64,000 bases of DNA, from NCBI RefSeq assembly GCF_900177665.1, contig NZ_FXAW01000004.1, positions 399,647 to 463,646 on the forward strand, given 5' to 3'. How positions within the stretch are numbered: the stretch's first letter is position 1; each line of letters begins with the position of its first letter. Below, one piece after another: positions 1 through 8,934 of the stretch. The notes under the pieces are model-generated. The model did no database searches. It was not told where the DNA came from and saw nothing but the letters and a program-made list of their open reading frames with translations. The stretch is from Marivirga sericea. Its GTDB lineage: Bacteria; Bacteroidota; Bacteroidia; Cytophagales; Cyclobacteriaceae. Position numbers and translations under genes: made by a program.

Positions 1-703
1 ATTCAATGCTAGCCTCATTCATTTTGCCCTGCGCCTTCAACGCTTTAGCTAAATAAAAATGATTTTCGGCTAAGTCATTATATTCTAGCTGCTTTTCAAA
101 ATTACTTTTAGCCTTTTCTAAGTCGCCAGCTTCCAAATATAAAACGCCCAAATGAATGTAATCATAAATTCCAACTAGATAATCATCAGTAGCTAATTGA
201 TTTTCAATGATTTCAATTGCTTTATCATTATTACCGAGCCCTCTATAGCAAAGTGCTCGCACTACTTCCAAGTGATAGACTCCATTAGCGGAATGCCCTA
301 TATCCTCATGAGTCATTCTAGATAATTCTTCTATATCTACTATAGCTCCGCCATAGTCTTTAAAAAATTGATGTCTGCAGGATGCTCTATAACCCAAATT
401 TCCGATTGGATCGTATTTCACAGCCAAGTCTATAAGCCTTTTCCATTCCAAAAAATCACCACTTTTCAGATAAGCTACCGATTTTGATCTGTATGCATAT
501 GAATAAGTAGAATCTATTGCTAAGGCATTGTCCATTACGATTTGAAATTCCTTACTGAACTGATAATGCCCTGTTGCATTTTCAGTTTCTTTACATGCTT
601 CATATTTCAGACTATCTCCCACATGTAAAAAGTAATTACAGTTTGGTTGGGCTAGAGTTAGAAAAGATATGGAAAATAAAATTATGGTTAAATAGAGCTT
701 CAT
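1..703 (-). CDS. Exported TPR protein, C-terminus cut by window edge
   Basis: The reading frame is open from the ATG at 701-703 to base 1. It begins MKLYLTIILFSISFLTLAQ, a clear signal peptide ending in Ala-Gln. The rest (over 230 residues) is helical and TPR-like: repeats such as NNDKAIEIIENQL, GVLYLEAGDLEKAKSNFEKQ and NHFYLAKALKAQGKMNEA carry the alternating small and aromatic residues of tetratricopeptide units. Such proteins are protein-interaction scaffolds in the periplasm. The function is unknown and the true end lies outside the window. It follows the TonB-like lipoprotein gene by 13 bases, so the two are probably co-transcribed. Confidence 0.8.
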   Translation of the reverse strand, partial: MKLYLTIILFSISFLTLAQPNCNYFLHVGDSLKYEACKETENATGHYQFSKEFQIVMDNALAIDSTYSYAYRSKSVAYLKSGDFLEWKRLIDLAVKYDPIGNLGYRASCRHQFFKDYGGAIVDIEELSRMTHEDIGHSANGVYHLEVVRALCYRGLGNNDKAIEIIENQLATDDYLVGIYDYIHLGVLYLEAGDLEKAKSNFEKQLEYNDLAENHFYLAKALKAQGKMNEASIE

Positions 704-716
704 CGGTTTTCGTTAG

Positions 717-1295
717 TTAAGGCATGATTTCAATAATTTTACCATTCTGGATTTTAAAAATTAGATATTGATAATAATCTAGGCTCATATTGTCCATTTG
801 ATCCATTTCAATCGGAAGCCAACCATCCATTTTTTTAGTTAAATCAAGGAGCTGATTACTAATTTGAGGTTCAAATTCCATAGGTTGATATTCAGCATTC
901 ATAGACATTATTCGAAACCTGCCTGTTTCACCCTTACAATTCACTACAAACCGAATTCGCAAAAGCCCACTCTTTTTTGATGAAACTGGTTTATAATTCT
1001 TATTAAAATATTGAACTATAGCCGGTTTCTCTCCTTTGTATTGGACACCTTTGCTAAAATTAAAATACTGCCTGATATCCTTATCTGCATAGCATAATTT
1101 AAAATCAGAATTATCTGTTTCTTCATCATATTCGATATCTCCGACCCAGCGTAGATAAGATTCTTTTTCTTTTGTGGTATTACTATTACATGAAAAAATG
1201 CAAATAGAAATAGAGGTGACAATTAAAAATAAATTCTTCAATTGAAAGGGAATAAGGTTGATAGTTTTATTAAATTTTAAGCTACTAAATGACAA
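717..1295 (-). CDS. TonB C-terminal-like lipoprotein
   Basis: A 192-residue protein with an N-terminal hydrophobic segment and a lipobox ending at Cys36 (CIFSC). The stretch at about residues 105-160 (GLLRIRFVVNCKGETGRFRI, then a PQISNQLLDL helix and a GWLP turn) has the pattern of the TonB C-terminal domain seen in many Bacteroidota envelope proteins. A full TonB has an N-terminal anchor and Pro-rich linker; here the linker is missing and the anchor is lipid, so it is more likely a stand-alone TonB-like domain than an energy transducer. It sits 15 bases from the upstream lipoprotein gene and 13 bases from the TPR gene, forming an operon. Confidence 0.6.
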   Translation of the reverse strand: MSFSSLKFNKTINLIPFQLKNLFLIVTSISICIFSCNSNTTKEKESYLRWVGDIEYDEETDNSDFKLCYADKDIRQYFNFSKGVQYKGEKPAIVQYFNKNYKPVSSKKSGLLRIRFVVNCKGETGRFRIMSMNAEYQPMEFEPQISNQLLDLTKKMDGWLPIEMDQMDNMSLDYYQYLIFKIQNGKIIEIMP

Positions 1296-1310
1296 GATAT
1301 TTTATTTGTG

Positions 1311-2108
1311 CTAATCTGTACAACTCACATCTTGTAAATTTTCATCCCAACAATGGAAATCAGAATCACCAAAATGATTTTCACTTTTTACTCTTCCAAA
1401 TTTCAAATCACTACTCCAGTCAATTTCAATTAAATCACTTGTTTGGGTATTAGAAATTTCAACTGAACGGTTGTAATCGCTATTCTCATCTCGATTATAG
1501 ATAATGAAGCTTCCCTCTAACACTCCTTGCTTTTCAATGGTAAAAGTGGCATTTGCCTCTGTTCGGTCTTCATTTCTAGACCATTCGGTGTTAATCCAGG
1601 CTGAAGGATTTTGAGGACTTTCATAAAGTGTCCAACCACCATTATTTCCATCTATATCTGATGCTCCCTCAAACCACACAAAATCCTCTACATTATTAGA
1701 TGTTGAGGAAATATAGCCTTTCCAAGTCACATTACTATTGACCACATCAGCTGTAAGTCTGATAGATAAATCATTTCCATTTGCAGAAAATGAACTTTCC
1801 CAAGTCCATACCCCTGCTTCTAAGTCGTAGAAAGGCTCTTGAGCTATTGTTGCTTTGAAAGCAGTAACAGGAATTACTAAATTACCCTTTAAAATTGCAG
1901 AATAAACGCTGACGTTTAGAGCTGAATAGAACCAATTTTCAATGGTTTGATTTCGCTGATTTGCATCAGCTTCAAAATCATCGAAGTCAGGGGCCATACT
2001 ATATTCAGGCGGCAAAACTGGTTGTGGGTCTTGATTATTCTCATCATCTGAGTTGCAAGATGCCAAAATGACTAATATACTGAAGAGTAGACTTATAAGC
2101 TTTTTCAT
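1311..2108 (-). CDS. Hypothetical lipoprotein
   Basis: A 265-residue protein starting MKKLISLLFSILVILASC, a signal peptide with lipobox Cys18 followed by an acidic SDDEN segment typical of surface-sorted Bacteroidota lipoproteins. The remainder is rich in Trp, Asn and beta-type sequence (repeated W-x-G/S-x-S patterns), suggesting a beta-sandwich. No catalytic motif was recognised. It is the first gene of a three-gene minus-strand run with 15- and 13-base gaps. Function unknown. Confidence 0.75.
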   Translation of the reverse strand: MKKLISLLFSILVILASCNSDDENNQDPQPVLPPEYSMAPDFDDFEADANQRNQTIENWFYSALNVSVYSAILKGNLVIPVTAFKATIAQEPFYDLEAGVWTWESSFSANGNDLSIRLTADVVNSNVTWKGYISSTSNNVEDFVWFEGASDIDGNNGGWTLYESPQNPSAWINTEWSRNEDRTEANATFTIEKQGVLEGSFIIYNRDENSDYNRSVEISNTQTSDLIEIDWSSDLKFGRVKSENHFGDSDFHCWDENLQDVSCTD

Positions 2109-2243
2109 TACTTTTTTTGTTTTATTCTAATTCATAGATACAAAATAATTGGAATTAGTTGGAATCTCTCCTTCTAAACGTTACAAAAGTTATTAAATTA
2201 TGATGATTAAAAATCATAAATAAAGAAATAGTTTTAAATTAAA

Positions 2244-2678
2244 CTAAGACAAATTCTGGTAAATACTCTCCAATATCCTCTTGAACTCTTGAAAGTCCTG
2301 TTCTGAAAGGTTTTCCCAAGCCTTCATCCTGATTTTTTGAACCTCAGGCAGACATTCTTCCACCATATGTTTCCCCTCAGGAGTTAAGGCTATTATAAAA
2401 CTTCTCCTATCACTTGGATGGGGCTTACGTTCGATCAATTCCTTGGCTTTCAATAAATCAATAATGCGGGTCATGGTCGGATGATCTTTGAACGTATTGA
2501 TTGCCAACTCTCTTTGGTTTACTTCGCCCTTATCGTACAATTGCTTTAAAACTGCCCACTGGTCAATGGTGATGGTCCAGCCCAATTCCCTGAATCTTTG
2601 CTTTGCATATTGCTTAACCCTGCGCGCTGTCTGGTCAAGTAAAAATGAATATCGACTGTATTTTTGGGCTTCTTGCAT
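2244..2678 (-). CDS. MarR-family transcriptional regulator
   Basis: A 144-residue protein of typical MarR length. Residues 30-100 form the winged helix: WTITIDQWAVLKQLYDKGEV, then QRELA, HPTMTRIIDLLKAKELIERK and the wing DRRSFIIALTPEGK. The flanking helices make the dimer interface. Family members are dimeric repressors that release DNA on binding small phenolic or other ligands. The target is not evident; the gene stands alone, with a decayed region upstream. A -7-like box lies just ahead of the start codon. Confidence 0.9.
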   Translation of the reverse strand: MQEAQKYSRYSFLLDQTARRVKQYAKQRFRELGWTITIDQWAVLKQLYDKGEVNQRELAINTFKDHPTMTRIIDLLKAKELIERKPHPSDRRSFIIALTPEGKHMVEECLPEVQKIRMKAWENLSEQDFQEFKRILESIYQNLS

Positions 2679-2699
2679 TATTAATAATTAGTATAACAA

Positions 2700-2707
2700 C
2701 AAAGATA
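2700..2707 (-). promoter_or_regulatory. Candidate -7 box for the MarR gene
   Basis: On the minus strand the sequence reads TATCTTTG, matching the Bacteroidota primary-sigma -7 consensus TAnnTTTG, 21 bases ahead of the MarR start codon. No convincing -33 TTTG element is visible at the expected distance, so this is a weak prediction. Confidence 0.35.
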
Positions 2708-3064
2708 GGGAAAATAAGCGGAATGAATCAGACTTCAGTTTTGGATAAATAGCTTACAGTATTGAAACAGTAATTAAAGAATTGACCTAATTACACTTAA
2801 ATTTAAATCAGCTATATTATTCCTTTAATGACAAGACGTTTTTTATTAACAACAATGTACTATTTTCAATTAAGGAAATATCGTCTAAAAAAGGCCTCTG
2901 CAGTTAAATAATTGATATCCCTCCCAAAAATGGTCAGTTAGTAACACATCAAAACAGTTAAAGAAATTGAAACCGGAAACCTTATTCATCCATGACTCTG
3001 CGGACAAACAGGATATATTAGATGTTATGAAAATATAGGAATAAGTGGCCCGTATTCAGTTTAA

Positions 3065-3151
3065 GAATTAGCAAGACCTAATCATGGAATAATACTTACT
3101 CATGACGAAGACATGATGAAAATTTTATCTCAGTTTTGTAGTAAAGAGTAG
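3065..3151 (+). pseudogene. Tail of an unrecognised decayed gene
   Basis: Twenty-eight codons without a start codon end in TAG and read ELARPNHGIILTHDEDMMKI, then a short tail. In the same frame the preceding 100 bases also look protein-like (CYENIGISGPYSV) but are broken by stops at 3062 and near 2990. The family is unrecognised. The next remnant begins three bases after its stop, the spacing of an operon. Confidence 0.35.
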
Positions 3152-3153
3152 TT

Positions 3154-3258
3154 ATGAAAATGGATTATTTCAATCAGAAATCAGAGTGCTTAAAATACAG
3201 GAAACTGACAAAAAAGGATATTCAAGCTTGGGTATCCTTCTTTGTAAATCATGATTAG
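3154..3258 (+). pseudogene. N-terminal remnant of a GNAT acetyltransferase
   Basis: The frame starts with ATG and stops after 34 codons. The piece KSECLKYRKLTKKDIQAWVS followed by FF resembles the first strand and helix of RimJ/RimL-type GNAT N-acetyltransferases (consensus S-x-R-L-x-x-R-x-L-x-x-x-D). The acetyl-CoA binding part is not found downstream. Assigned on a short segment, so moderate confidence. Confidence 0.4.
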
Positions 3259-3267
3259 AAATAGACC

Positions 3268-3441
3268 TCTAGTGACTTCACTAAAGGAAAGTCCATTATT
3301 GAAGAGGTTCTGTCATGGTCTCTCCCCCTTGTTCTCACAAAACAGTTTTTCACCAACTTTGGCTTAAACCAAAATAAATCGGAAAGCAAACCAATACAAT
3401 ACGACAATCTTGGAGCACAACTGCAATTACAATTGGATTAA
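3268..3441 (+). pseudogene. Coding-like remnant, unrecognised
   Basis: A 57-codon frame lacking any ATG, ending TAA. It contains KSIIEEVLSWSLPLVLTKQF, followed by FTNFG, which resembles the middle of a small membrane-associated protein. It begins ten bases after the GNAT remnant. No family is assigned. Confidence 0.25.
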
Positions 3442-3509
3442 AAGGCATCTCTGTCACCTCAAATCTTGCTTGAAGTGAAATTCAAAAGTTCAGTAACAGA
3501 GTCTAATCA

Positions 3510-3858
3510 GGGATGAGAATTGAAAATCAAATCTTCATGAACCTATTATTTTTGTAGTCTATCTAAAAATTGAATCAGACAGATTTGAAACATTAACTGA
3601 ACTTAATAATATCCCAGAGGAATATGCCTTTTGGAGAGAGTTTTATAAGCATCCAAATGGAGCAAAAAAATCACAGATATTGTCATAACTTCACACGATT
3701 TGAATTTAAACACAGAAACAATTAAAGCAGTTAATGGAATTGAAAATTTAACTGTTGAAAGTGGCAAAGAACACTTAATGGAAGTTCATTTTGATAATGA
3801 CATTCAAGGGAAATCTTTTGATTTAAGACCTGAATTACCATTAATTATCTATTTGTAA
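3510..3858 (+). pseudogene. Broken copy of the VOC-like lipoprotein gene (C-terminal third)
   Basis: Translation matches the C-terminal third of the intact VOC-like lipoprotein encoded at 35901-36737. Shared stretches include IFVVY, IESD-FETL, EYAF-R-FY-HPNGAKK and the near-identical end QGKSFDLRPELPLIIYL. The frame is interrupted by an in-frame TGA near 3517. A single-base deletion in the poly-A run at about 3662-3670 then changes frame after HPNGAKK. The N-terminal two-thirds is missing. It lies about 32 kb from the intact gene and on the opposite strand. Confidence 0.85.
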
Positions 3859-4281
3859 GGCAAAAAAAAGGTGTGATGAGGAATTGCGGCTACATAATAA
3901 TCGTTTCTAATCTCAAACTAAGATCTTTACAAATAATGAAGACTGCTTCTATCAATTTTTTAATTCATTGCAGGATTCATCTGCTCTGCAGCCTTTGCTC
4001 TATCACTTAGTTAATTTCTCTTTCTCCTTTTTTCGGCTTAGATCATTAATTAGCCCTCTTTTTGACTTTGATCAATTAAACAGATCTGAATAATAATATA
4101 AAAAGTTCAATAGATACAAATAGTACATTTTGGGTGATACCTACTTTTTTAATTAGACATATCTTTACTTGGCAAAGGGAAATACCCCCTAATTTCGAAC
4201 GGCTATCAAAAGTCTGAAAAGCATTTGAATTCAATGCTCTTTAAAAGAAATAAGCCTTAAACAATAATTTTAAAGTAACTA

Positions 4282-5910
4282 ATGAAGAAAATAATTCTAT
4301 TTTGGGCACTACTTATGTCTGTTAATACAGTTTTTGCGCAAACTAGCTTACCCGCAATCAAGCCATCCATTCTAGATTCAATAGCCCTTTCATACTGTAA
4401 TCCCGGTGAACCTGGAATGGCAATAGGAATTGTTATAAATGGGGAAACCGTTTTCAAGAATTCTAAAGGAATCGCAGACCTTACAAACAACCTTCAAATA
4501 ACTGATTCATCGACATTTAATATCGCCTCTGTTTCAAAGCAATTTACTGCATTTTTGACTCTCATTGCTGAAAAAGAAGGCAAATTTAACTTAAGTGATG
4601 ATATTAGACAGTATCTGCCAGAACTAAAGACATTGCCTCATAAAATCACAATCCAGCAACTCGCCAATCATTCTCACGGTTTACCAAACTACTCTGATTT
4701 AATCGAAATGATAGGTTTTGGATTGTCTTCCCCATTAAGCAACATACAAGTAGTAGAAACTCTTTTGAACGTAAAACAAGTGAGCTTTAAACCAGGTACA
4801 AAATATCAATATGGTAATTCAGGGTTTATACTGCTCGCTGAGATATTAAAACGTGTATACGATAAGCCGTTTACTGTCCTGATGAAAGAAAAGGTTTTTG
4901 ATGCTCTTAAGATGACTCATACGGCCATAATTGATGATCCTAACACCATTGTAAAAAATAAGGCAAACGCATATAAAAAGAAGGGGGATTCCTTCACTAA
5001 ATTTCCTAGCAGACAAATGGAGAGTGGCTCATCAAATGTTTATACTACATTAAATGACATGCTAAAATGGGCAGTATATTTTCAAAACCCTCCTGAAGAT
5101 GATGAGAACAGGATTAGGCAGTTATCTCAAAGCACAATATCTATAACCAAAACTGGAGATTTACATTATGGATTAGGCCTTTATACTGAAACTTATAAAG
5201 GACTAAAACTCATTTTTCATGGTGGAGGAACCGCTGGCTATCGGGCATATATTTTACATGTCCCTGAACATAATTTTTCGATCTTCACCTTAGGTAATAA
5301 AGAAGGGTTTGATGCGCTACATGTAATTTACGACATTCTAGATTTGTATTTTGATCAACACTTTGAAGAACCTATACGGGAAAAAATTTCTCCTACGAAA
5401 AAAGAGTTGGAAGCGTACGCAGGAACCTACAGATTTCAACCTGGACAGTACTGGGGATTCAATGTCGAGAATGAACGTCTCTATTTTAACGGTATAGACA
5501 AGCCCCTTTCATGGGTCGCAAATAGCAAATTTGATTTCTTTCTACCATTATCAAATATAACCTTTCACCCAAACTCGATGGAATTTAGGATAGGTGATAT
5601 GAATTATCAATGCGAAAAAATTGAGGTAAATCCCCCCGTTCTTAGTTTAGATGAATTAAAAGTATATGAAGGAATCTATAAAAATGAAGAATTCAATATT
5701 TTTTATGAACTGTTATTAAAAGAAGACAAGCTTGTCGCAAAACATCTCACAAATGGTGAAATTATTTTAAATCCACTATCAGAAAACAGCTTTTATGCAG
5801 AGTACCCCTTAGGAGAATTAAACTTTAAGCTCAGCCAGAATGGAGAAGTCAAAGGATTTACCTTATCGGGTCAAAATTACAATGACATAACATTCGTAAA
5901 AGTGAATTGA
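4282..5910 (+). CDS. Exported serine hydrolase, class C beta-lactamase fold
   Basis: A 542-residue protein with a signal peptide (MKKIILFWALLMSVNTVFAQ). The penicillin-recognising fold is shown by S83-V-S-K86 (nucleophile and general base), Y177-G-N179 and H313-G-G315. After about residue 370 come two lipocalin-like beta-barrel repeats (ELEAYAGTYRF and ELKVYEGIYKN mark their starts), common in Bacteroidota relatives. Family members include D-aminopeptidases, DD-peptidases, esterases and class C beta-lactamases; the substrate cannot be deduced. It is a single plus-strand gene following the decayed region. It is one of nine such paralogs here. Confidence 0.9.
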   Translation: MKKIILFWALLMSVNTVFAQTSLPAIKPSILDSIALSYCNPGEPGMAIGIVINGETVFKNSKGIADLTNNLQITDSSTFNIASVSKQFTAFLTLIAEKEGKFNLSDDIRQYLPELKTLPHKITIQQLANHSHGLPNYSDLIEMIGFGLSSPLSNIQVVETLLNVKQVSFKPGTKYQYGNSGFILLAEILKRVYDKPFTVLMKEKVFDALKMTHTAIIDDPNTIVKNKANAYKKKGDSFTKFPSRQMESGSSNVYTTLNDMLKWAVYFQNPPEDDENRIRQLSQSTISITKTGDLHYGLGLYTETYKGLKLIFHGGGTAGYRAYILHVPEHNFSIFTLGNKEGFDALHVIYDILDLYFDQHFEEPIREKISPTKKELEAYAGTYRFQPGQYWGFNVENERLYFNGIDKPLSWVANSKFDFFLPLSNITFHPNSMEFRIGDMNYQCEKIEVNPPVLSLDELKVYEGIYKNEEFNIFYELLLKEDKLVAKHLTNGEIILNPLSENSFYAEYPLGELNFKLSQNGEVKGFTLSGQNYNDITFVKVN

Positions 5911-6046
5911 TACTTTTAAGCATTCTATCAATAGAAGAGCATTTTACTTGTTAAAGGGAAAACTACTAAAAACACAAAGGTCTAATTATCTACAAAGTTA
6001 GTGGAGACCCGCTACTACTTTGAAATTATATTCTTTGTATGAAAAA

Positions 6047-6532
6047 ATGAATGGAAAGATCAGTTATCGAACAACTGGAGCTAGCGGAGCTCTTCTTGAT
6101 GAATACGAGAAATCAATTAAAGAACTCATAACTATAATCATTGACGTTCCGGTAGATGATTTAATTAAAATCGTAGATTCAAGCACACATGATGAAGACT
6201 GTAAATCAATACAAACTATTTTAGCTCACGTAGTTCACAGCGGTTACACATATGTAATCGAAATTAGGAATTGGTTAGGCGAAAAAGTTCAATTCATGGA
6301 TAAAGAACTATTGCGAAGTGCTGCTAAATACAAAAATGCCTTGGGAGATATGTTTCGCTATACTGAAAAACTGTTTGAAGATTATCCAAATCTTGAATTG
6401 CACGAATACAAATCCATTAGAAAAATAAATGTACGATGGGGACAACAATATGATGTGGAGCAATTACTTGAACATGCAATTGTTCATATACTAAGACATA
6501 GGAGACAAATACAAAGATTCAAAGAAAAATAA
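6047..6532 (+). CDS. DinB-like four-helix protein
   Basis: A cytoplasmic protein of about 161 residues from the ATG at 6047; an in-frame TTG at 6020 would give 170. The DinB/YfiT four-helix bundle is suggested by conserved His positions: LAHVVHSGY in helix 2 and EHAIVHILRHRRQ in the last helix, which together could bind a divalent metal. Family members act as thiol transferases or damage-induced proteins of unclear role. No signal peptide is present, unlike the other DinB protein at 46401-46934. The gene stands 108 bases after the serine hydrolase gene on the same strand. Confidence 0.7.
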   Translation: MNGKISYRTTGASGALLDEYEKSIKELITIIIDVPVDDLIKIVDSSTHDEDCKSIQTILAHVVHSGYTYVIEIRNWLGEKVQFMDKELLRSAAKYKNALGDMFRYTEKLFEDYPNLELHEYKSIRKINVRWGQQYDVEQLLEHAIVHILRHRRQIQRFKEK

Positions 6533-6878
6533 CTAATAAAGCAAGAAACTAACAATGCACATTAAAATTAGGCAAAATGGTAGAAAAATAAAGAGTTTTG
6601 ACCCGTGTCTGACTTTGTCCTAAACTTTCAGTTAAGCATTTCGAAATCGTATACATATGACAAACTTACGGTTGTACAACATTTCACGAGTGACGGAAAT
6701 TGATAAAGAAATACCAGCCTATTATTCAACTTGAATTTGCAGCGTTTTTGAAATTATTGACGAAACATTGGAATCTCAATTGTAATTAAATACAGTTTCC
6801 TAAATTGCTTTTTTTCCTCACTCCGCTTTCACCAAGGCTTGAAATTCATCAGAAGAGGAACTTCCTACCTCGGTAATA
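6533..6878. other. Intergenic region, nothing firm
   Basis: No gene is seen in these 346 bases between two convergent genes. On the minus strand a 22-codon frame ending near 6829 (containing FDITEVGSSSSDEFQALVKA) looks protein-like and overlaps the end of the lipoprotein gene in another frame. It may be a scrap of a lost gene or chance. Confidence 0.3.
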
Positions 6879-7244
6879 TCAAAGATCACATAACGAATTA
6901 TCAGCTTTCCAGAGAAGTTTGATTTTATCTAAATCTGAAGATATCTCATTGGTAAAACCAAGGGTATCGCCATTACAATTCTGTACAAAAGATACATAAT
7001 TAATACTTGGATTGCAGTTACCAGAAAAGAAAACTACATTTCCCTCGTACTGGGCTGAATTGAAGTAAGAATATTGATCATCCTGAAATTCTTCAATTGC
7101 ATTTTTTAGCCAAATTAATTCTGTTTCAGGATTTCGGACATTGCACAAGTTTTCTGCATATTGAATGGCATCATCTTTACAAGAGATGAAAATTGAAGAC
7201 GAAAGGGCTAGAAGCATACTAGTAGTTTTCAATATTTTACTCAT
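6879..7244 (-). CDS. Small Cys-containing lipoprotein
   Basis: A 121-residue protein with lipobox Cys22 (SIFISC), then a domain with four spaced cysteines (NLC, GNC, QNC, SLC). It ends in LLWKADNSLCDL, a terminal pattern shared by small Bacteroidota lipoproteins of unknown function. The cysteines probably form disulfides outside the cytoplasm. It is monocistronic, with long spacers on both sides. Confidence 0.65.
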   Translation of the reverse strand: MSKILKTTSMLLALSSSIFISCKDDAIQYAENLCNVRNPETELIWLKNAIEEFQDDQYSYFNSAQYEGNVVFFSGNCNPSINYVSFVQNCNGDTLGFTNEISSDLDKIKLLWKADNSLCDL

Positions 7245-7605
7245 ATCAGTTTCTTTTTTTTACATATAAAAGGATAATAAAGTACTTCTCGACACTAACA
7301 GCCTCTCCTATTTGCATTCAAGTTAAAATTTACCTCTGATTTGTCAATCCACCAAAAAGAATGGTTTTAACGCTAAATGATTAATACATTTAGCTTCAAA
7401 AATTTGCAATAGTAAAATAAACGTACTCTTAAAAAATCGCTGATTTATTAAGAAATCATCCTTAAAATGTTAAAATCTAATTGTTAGTTAATTAAATAAG
7501 TAGAAGAATATTCTTTAATCGCTTACTTAATCAGGATGATATTTTTGACATCAAGATTGACGAAATTTAAGTTGTTGAATTCTGCAAGTGATAATAATTG
7601 TCATT
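7245..7605. other. Intergenic region
   Basis: AT-rich, 361 bases, between the lipoprotein start and the end of the Crp-type gene. It presumably holds the lipoprotein promoter and the regulator's transcription end; no clear -7 box, hairpin or coding remnant was recognised. Confidence 0.4.
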
Positions 7606-8184
7606 CTACTTTTCTTTCTCAATAATTCTTGATCGGATACGGCTTAATGATTGAGGTTTCATACCTAAGTAACTGGCCAACTGATGTTGAGGTACTCGAT
7701 TCAGTAATGCAGGTCTATTCTTTAAAAGATTCAGGTATCTCTGCTCAGGAGAAGAAGTTTTAAAATCATCAAAACTTCTTTGACTATTAGCTAAAAGCTC
7801 TTCTGACAATATTCGGCATAGCGTTTCAAATCTTGGGAATTTAGCAAAAACATCAGCCTCCATATCTGGGTTTGAAACACTCACAATCGAATCTTCAACA
7901 CAAGCTATAAAATATTCTGAGGGTTTTTTAGTAAGCACGCAACTTGGGGTATGTCCCTCCATTTCTGTAAAAAACTCTGTTGTTTTTTCTTCACCATCTA
8001 CATCATAAAAAGTTCTAATACACCCTTTCAAAACAAAATAACCCTGATTTGATGTTTCTCCTTCTCGTAAGAGGATCTCTCCTTTTTTAAAGGACCGGAA
8101 CACATCTAAAGACAAAATTACACCTTTCTCATCTTCAGTGAGTGGCATATATTTCTCTATAAAGTCGAATAATATGTTTTGCAT
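7606..8184 (-). CDS. Crp/Fnr-family transcriptional regulator
   Basis: A 192-residue protein. Residues 20-115 form a cyclic-nucleotide-binding-type beta-roll (KKGEILLREGETSNQGYFVL, then KGCIRTFY). Residues 145-190 form a short helix-turn-helix (PQHQLASYLGMKPQSLSRIR). This architecture, with a helix-turn-helix ending soon after SLSRIR, is very common in Bacteroidota. The Arg-Ser pair that contacts the cAMP phosphate in Crp is not obvious, so the ligand is unknown. Single gene; target unknown. Confidence 0.85.
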   Translation of the reverse strand: MQNILFDFIEKYMPLTEDEKGVILSLDVFRSFKKGEILLREGETSNQGYFVLKGCIRTFYDVDGEEKTTEFFTEMEGHTPSCVLTKKPSEYFIACVEDSIVSVSNPDMEADVFAKFPRFETLCRILSEELLANSQRSFDDFKTSSPEQRYLNLLKNRPALLNRVPQHQLASYLGMKPQSLSRIRSRIIEKEK

Positions 8185-8934
8185 ATAATTGATCTGCTAA
8201 GTTCTTGGAATCAGTTCAAAAATTTAATAAATATAATAAAATTCACTAAAGGAGTAAACTAAAGGCCCTTAAATGGGTAATTGGTTTACTGTCGTTACGA
8301 ACTATTTCTACATAATTGCACAGCTTTTCAATTGTATTGACGTAACCTACCTTCGCAAACAGAATCTTAAACATCGTATAGTATAGTTTATGTTACTTTT
8401 ATATTTCTAAAAAACTCCATTTACTCTTTAGCAGCTACTTTTTCGATAAGAATCGTATGTATTGCCCAAGTTATGGGCTAGAGAACATCAAATAATTTCA
8501 CATATTTTGTACGGTTTAGAACCCAGTATATCAACGTACATTTGTAGTAGGTTATAAATAGAAAGTCCCCGTAAAGTAGAATCTTCATCATATAATTTTC
8601 AACTTGGGGACTTACTTTTTTAACCGGTTGAATAAATAATCAAGAGACCAACCTTAATCCTTTGTAGGGAAAACTTATAGCCTAAGACGCAGTAGTCAAT
8701 TGCTACTATACTTAAGAAAGTAAAATTTTAAATTCCGGAAAATTGCAGAGTCTGTTTCTAATAATACTTTCATATATTTTCAGCATAGAAAAAGATATTT
8801 GGGCTTGTCCTTTATTAAAGATTAAAACCTATTTTACATTAAGGACTCTTTAATATACAATTAAATAAAATACTGCTAACCAATGCTGAAATCAGGTAAT
8901 CATCTATAAACAAGATAATTCAAAAACGCGATTT
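8185..8934. other. 750-base intergenic region holding a candidate small RNA
   Basis: No protein gene is seen. The centre contains the structured element described separately (about 8545-8620). A minus-strand scrap (TWAIHTILIEKVAAKE, ending near 8429) looks weakly protein-like. The rest shows nothing recognisable. Confidence 0.5.
8545..8620 (+). ncRNA. Candidate small RNA, copy 1 of a two-copy family
   Basis: A -7-type box TACATTTG lies at 8537-8544. The hairpin that follows has outer stem AAGTCCCC (8563-8570) with GGGGACTT (8606-8613). Its inner stem is AAGTAGAA (8574-8581) with TTCAACTT (8598-8605), seven of eight bases paired. A 3-base bulge lies on the 5' side, and the 16-base loop starts TCTTC. 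A T-rich run follows. No start codon or frame is apparent. The second copy near 52049-52120 shares the inner stem, loop start and upstream AGGTTA, while its outer stem differs by compensated pairs. Transcription is inferred only. Confidence 0.5.

Larger units (their letters stand above)
2708..4281. other. 1.6-kb stretch without an intact gene; decayed gene pieces
   Basis: No intact reading frame of gene size occurs here. Instead several short plus-strand coding-like remnants follow one another: 3065-3151, 3154-3258, 3268-3441 and 3510-3858. From about 3860 to 4281 nothing recognisable is seen apart from the presumed promoter region of the following serine hydrolase gene. The arrangement of head-to-tail broken frames on one strand suggests a former operon that has decayed. 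Confidence 0.6.

Noticed and set aside
6829..6900. Extension of the small Cys lipoprotein by frameshift into FDITEVGSSSSDEFQ
   Set aside because: The existing end (LLWKADNSLCDL) matches the usual ending of this kind of lipoprotein, so a frameshift is not needed.
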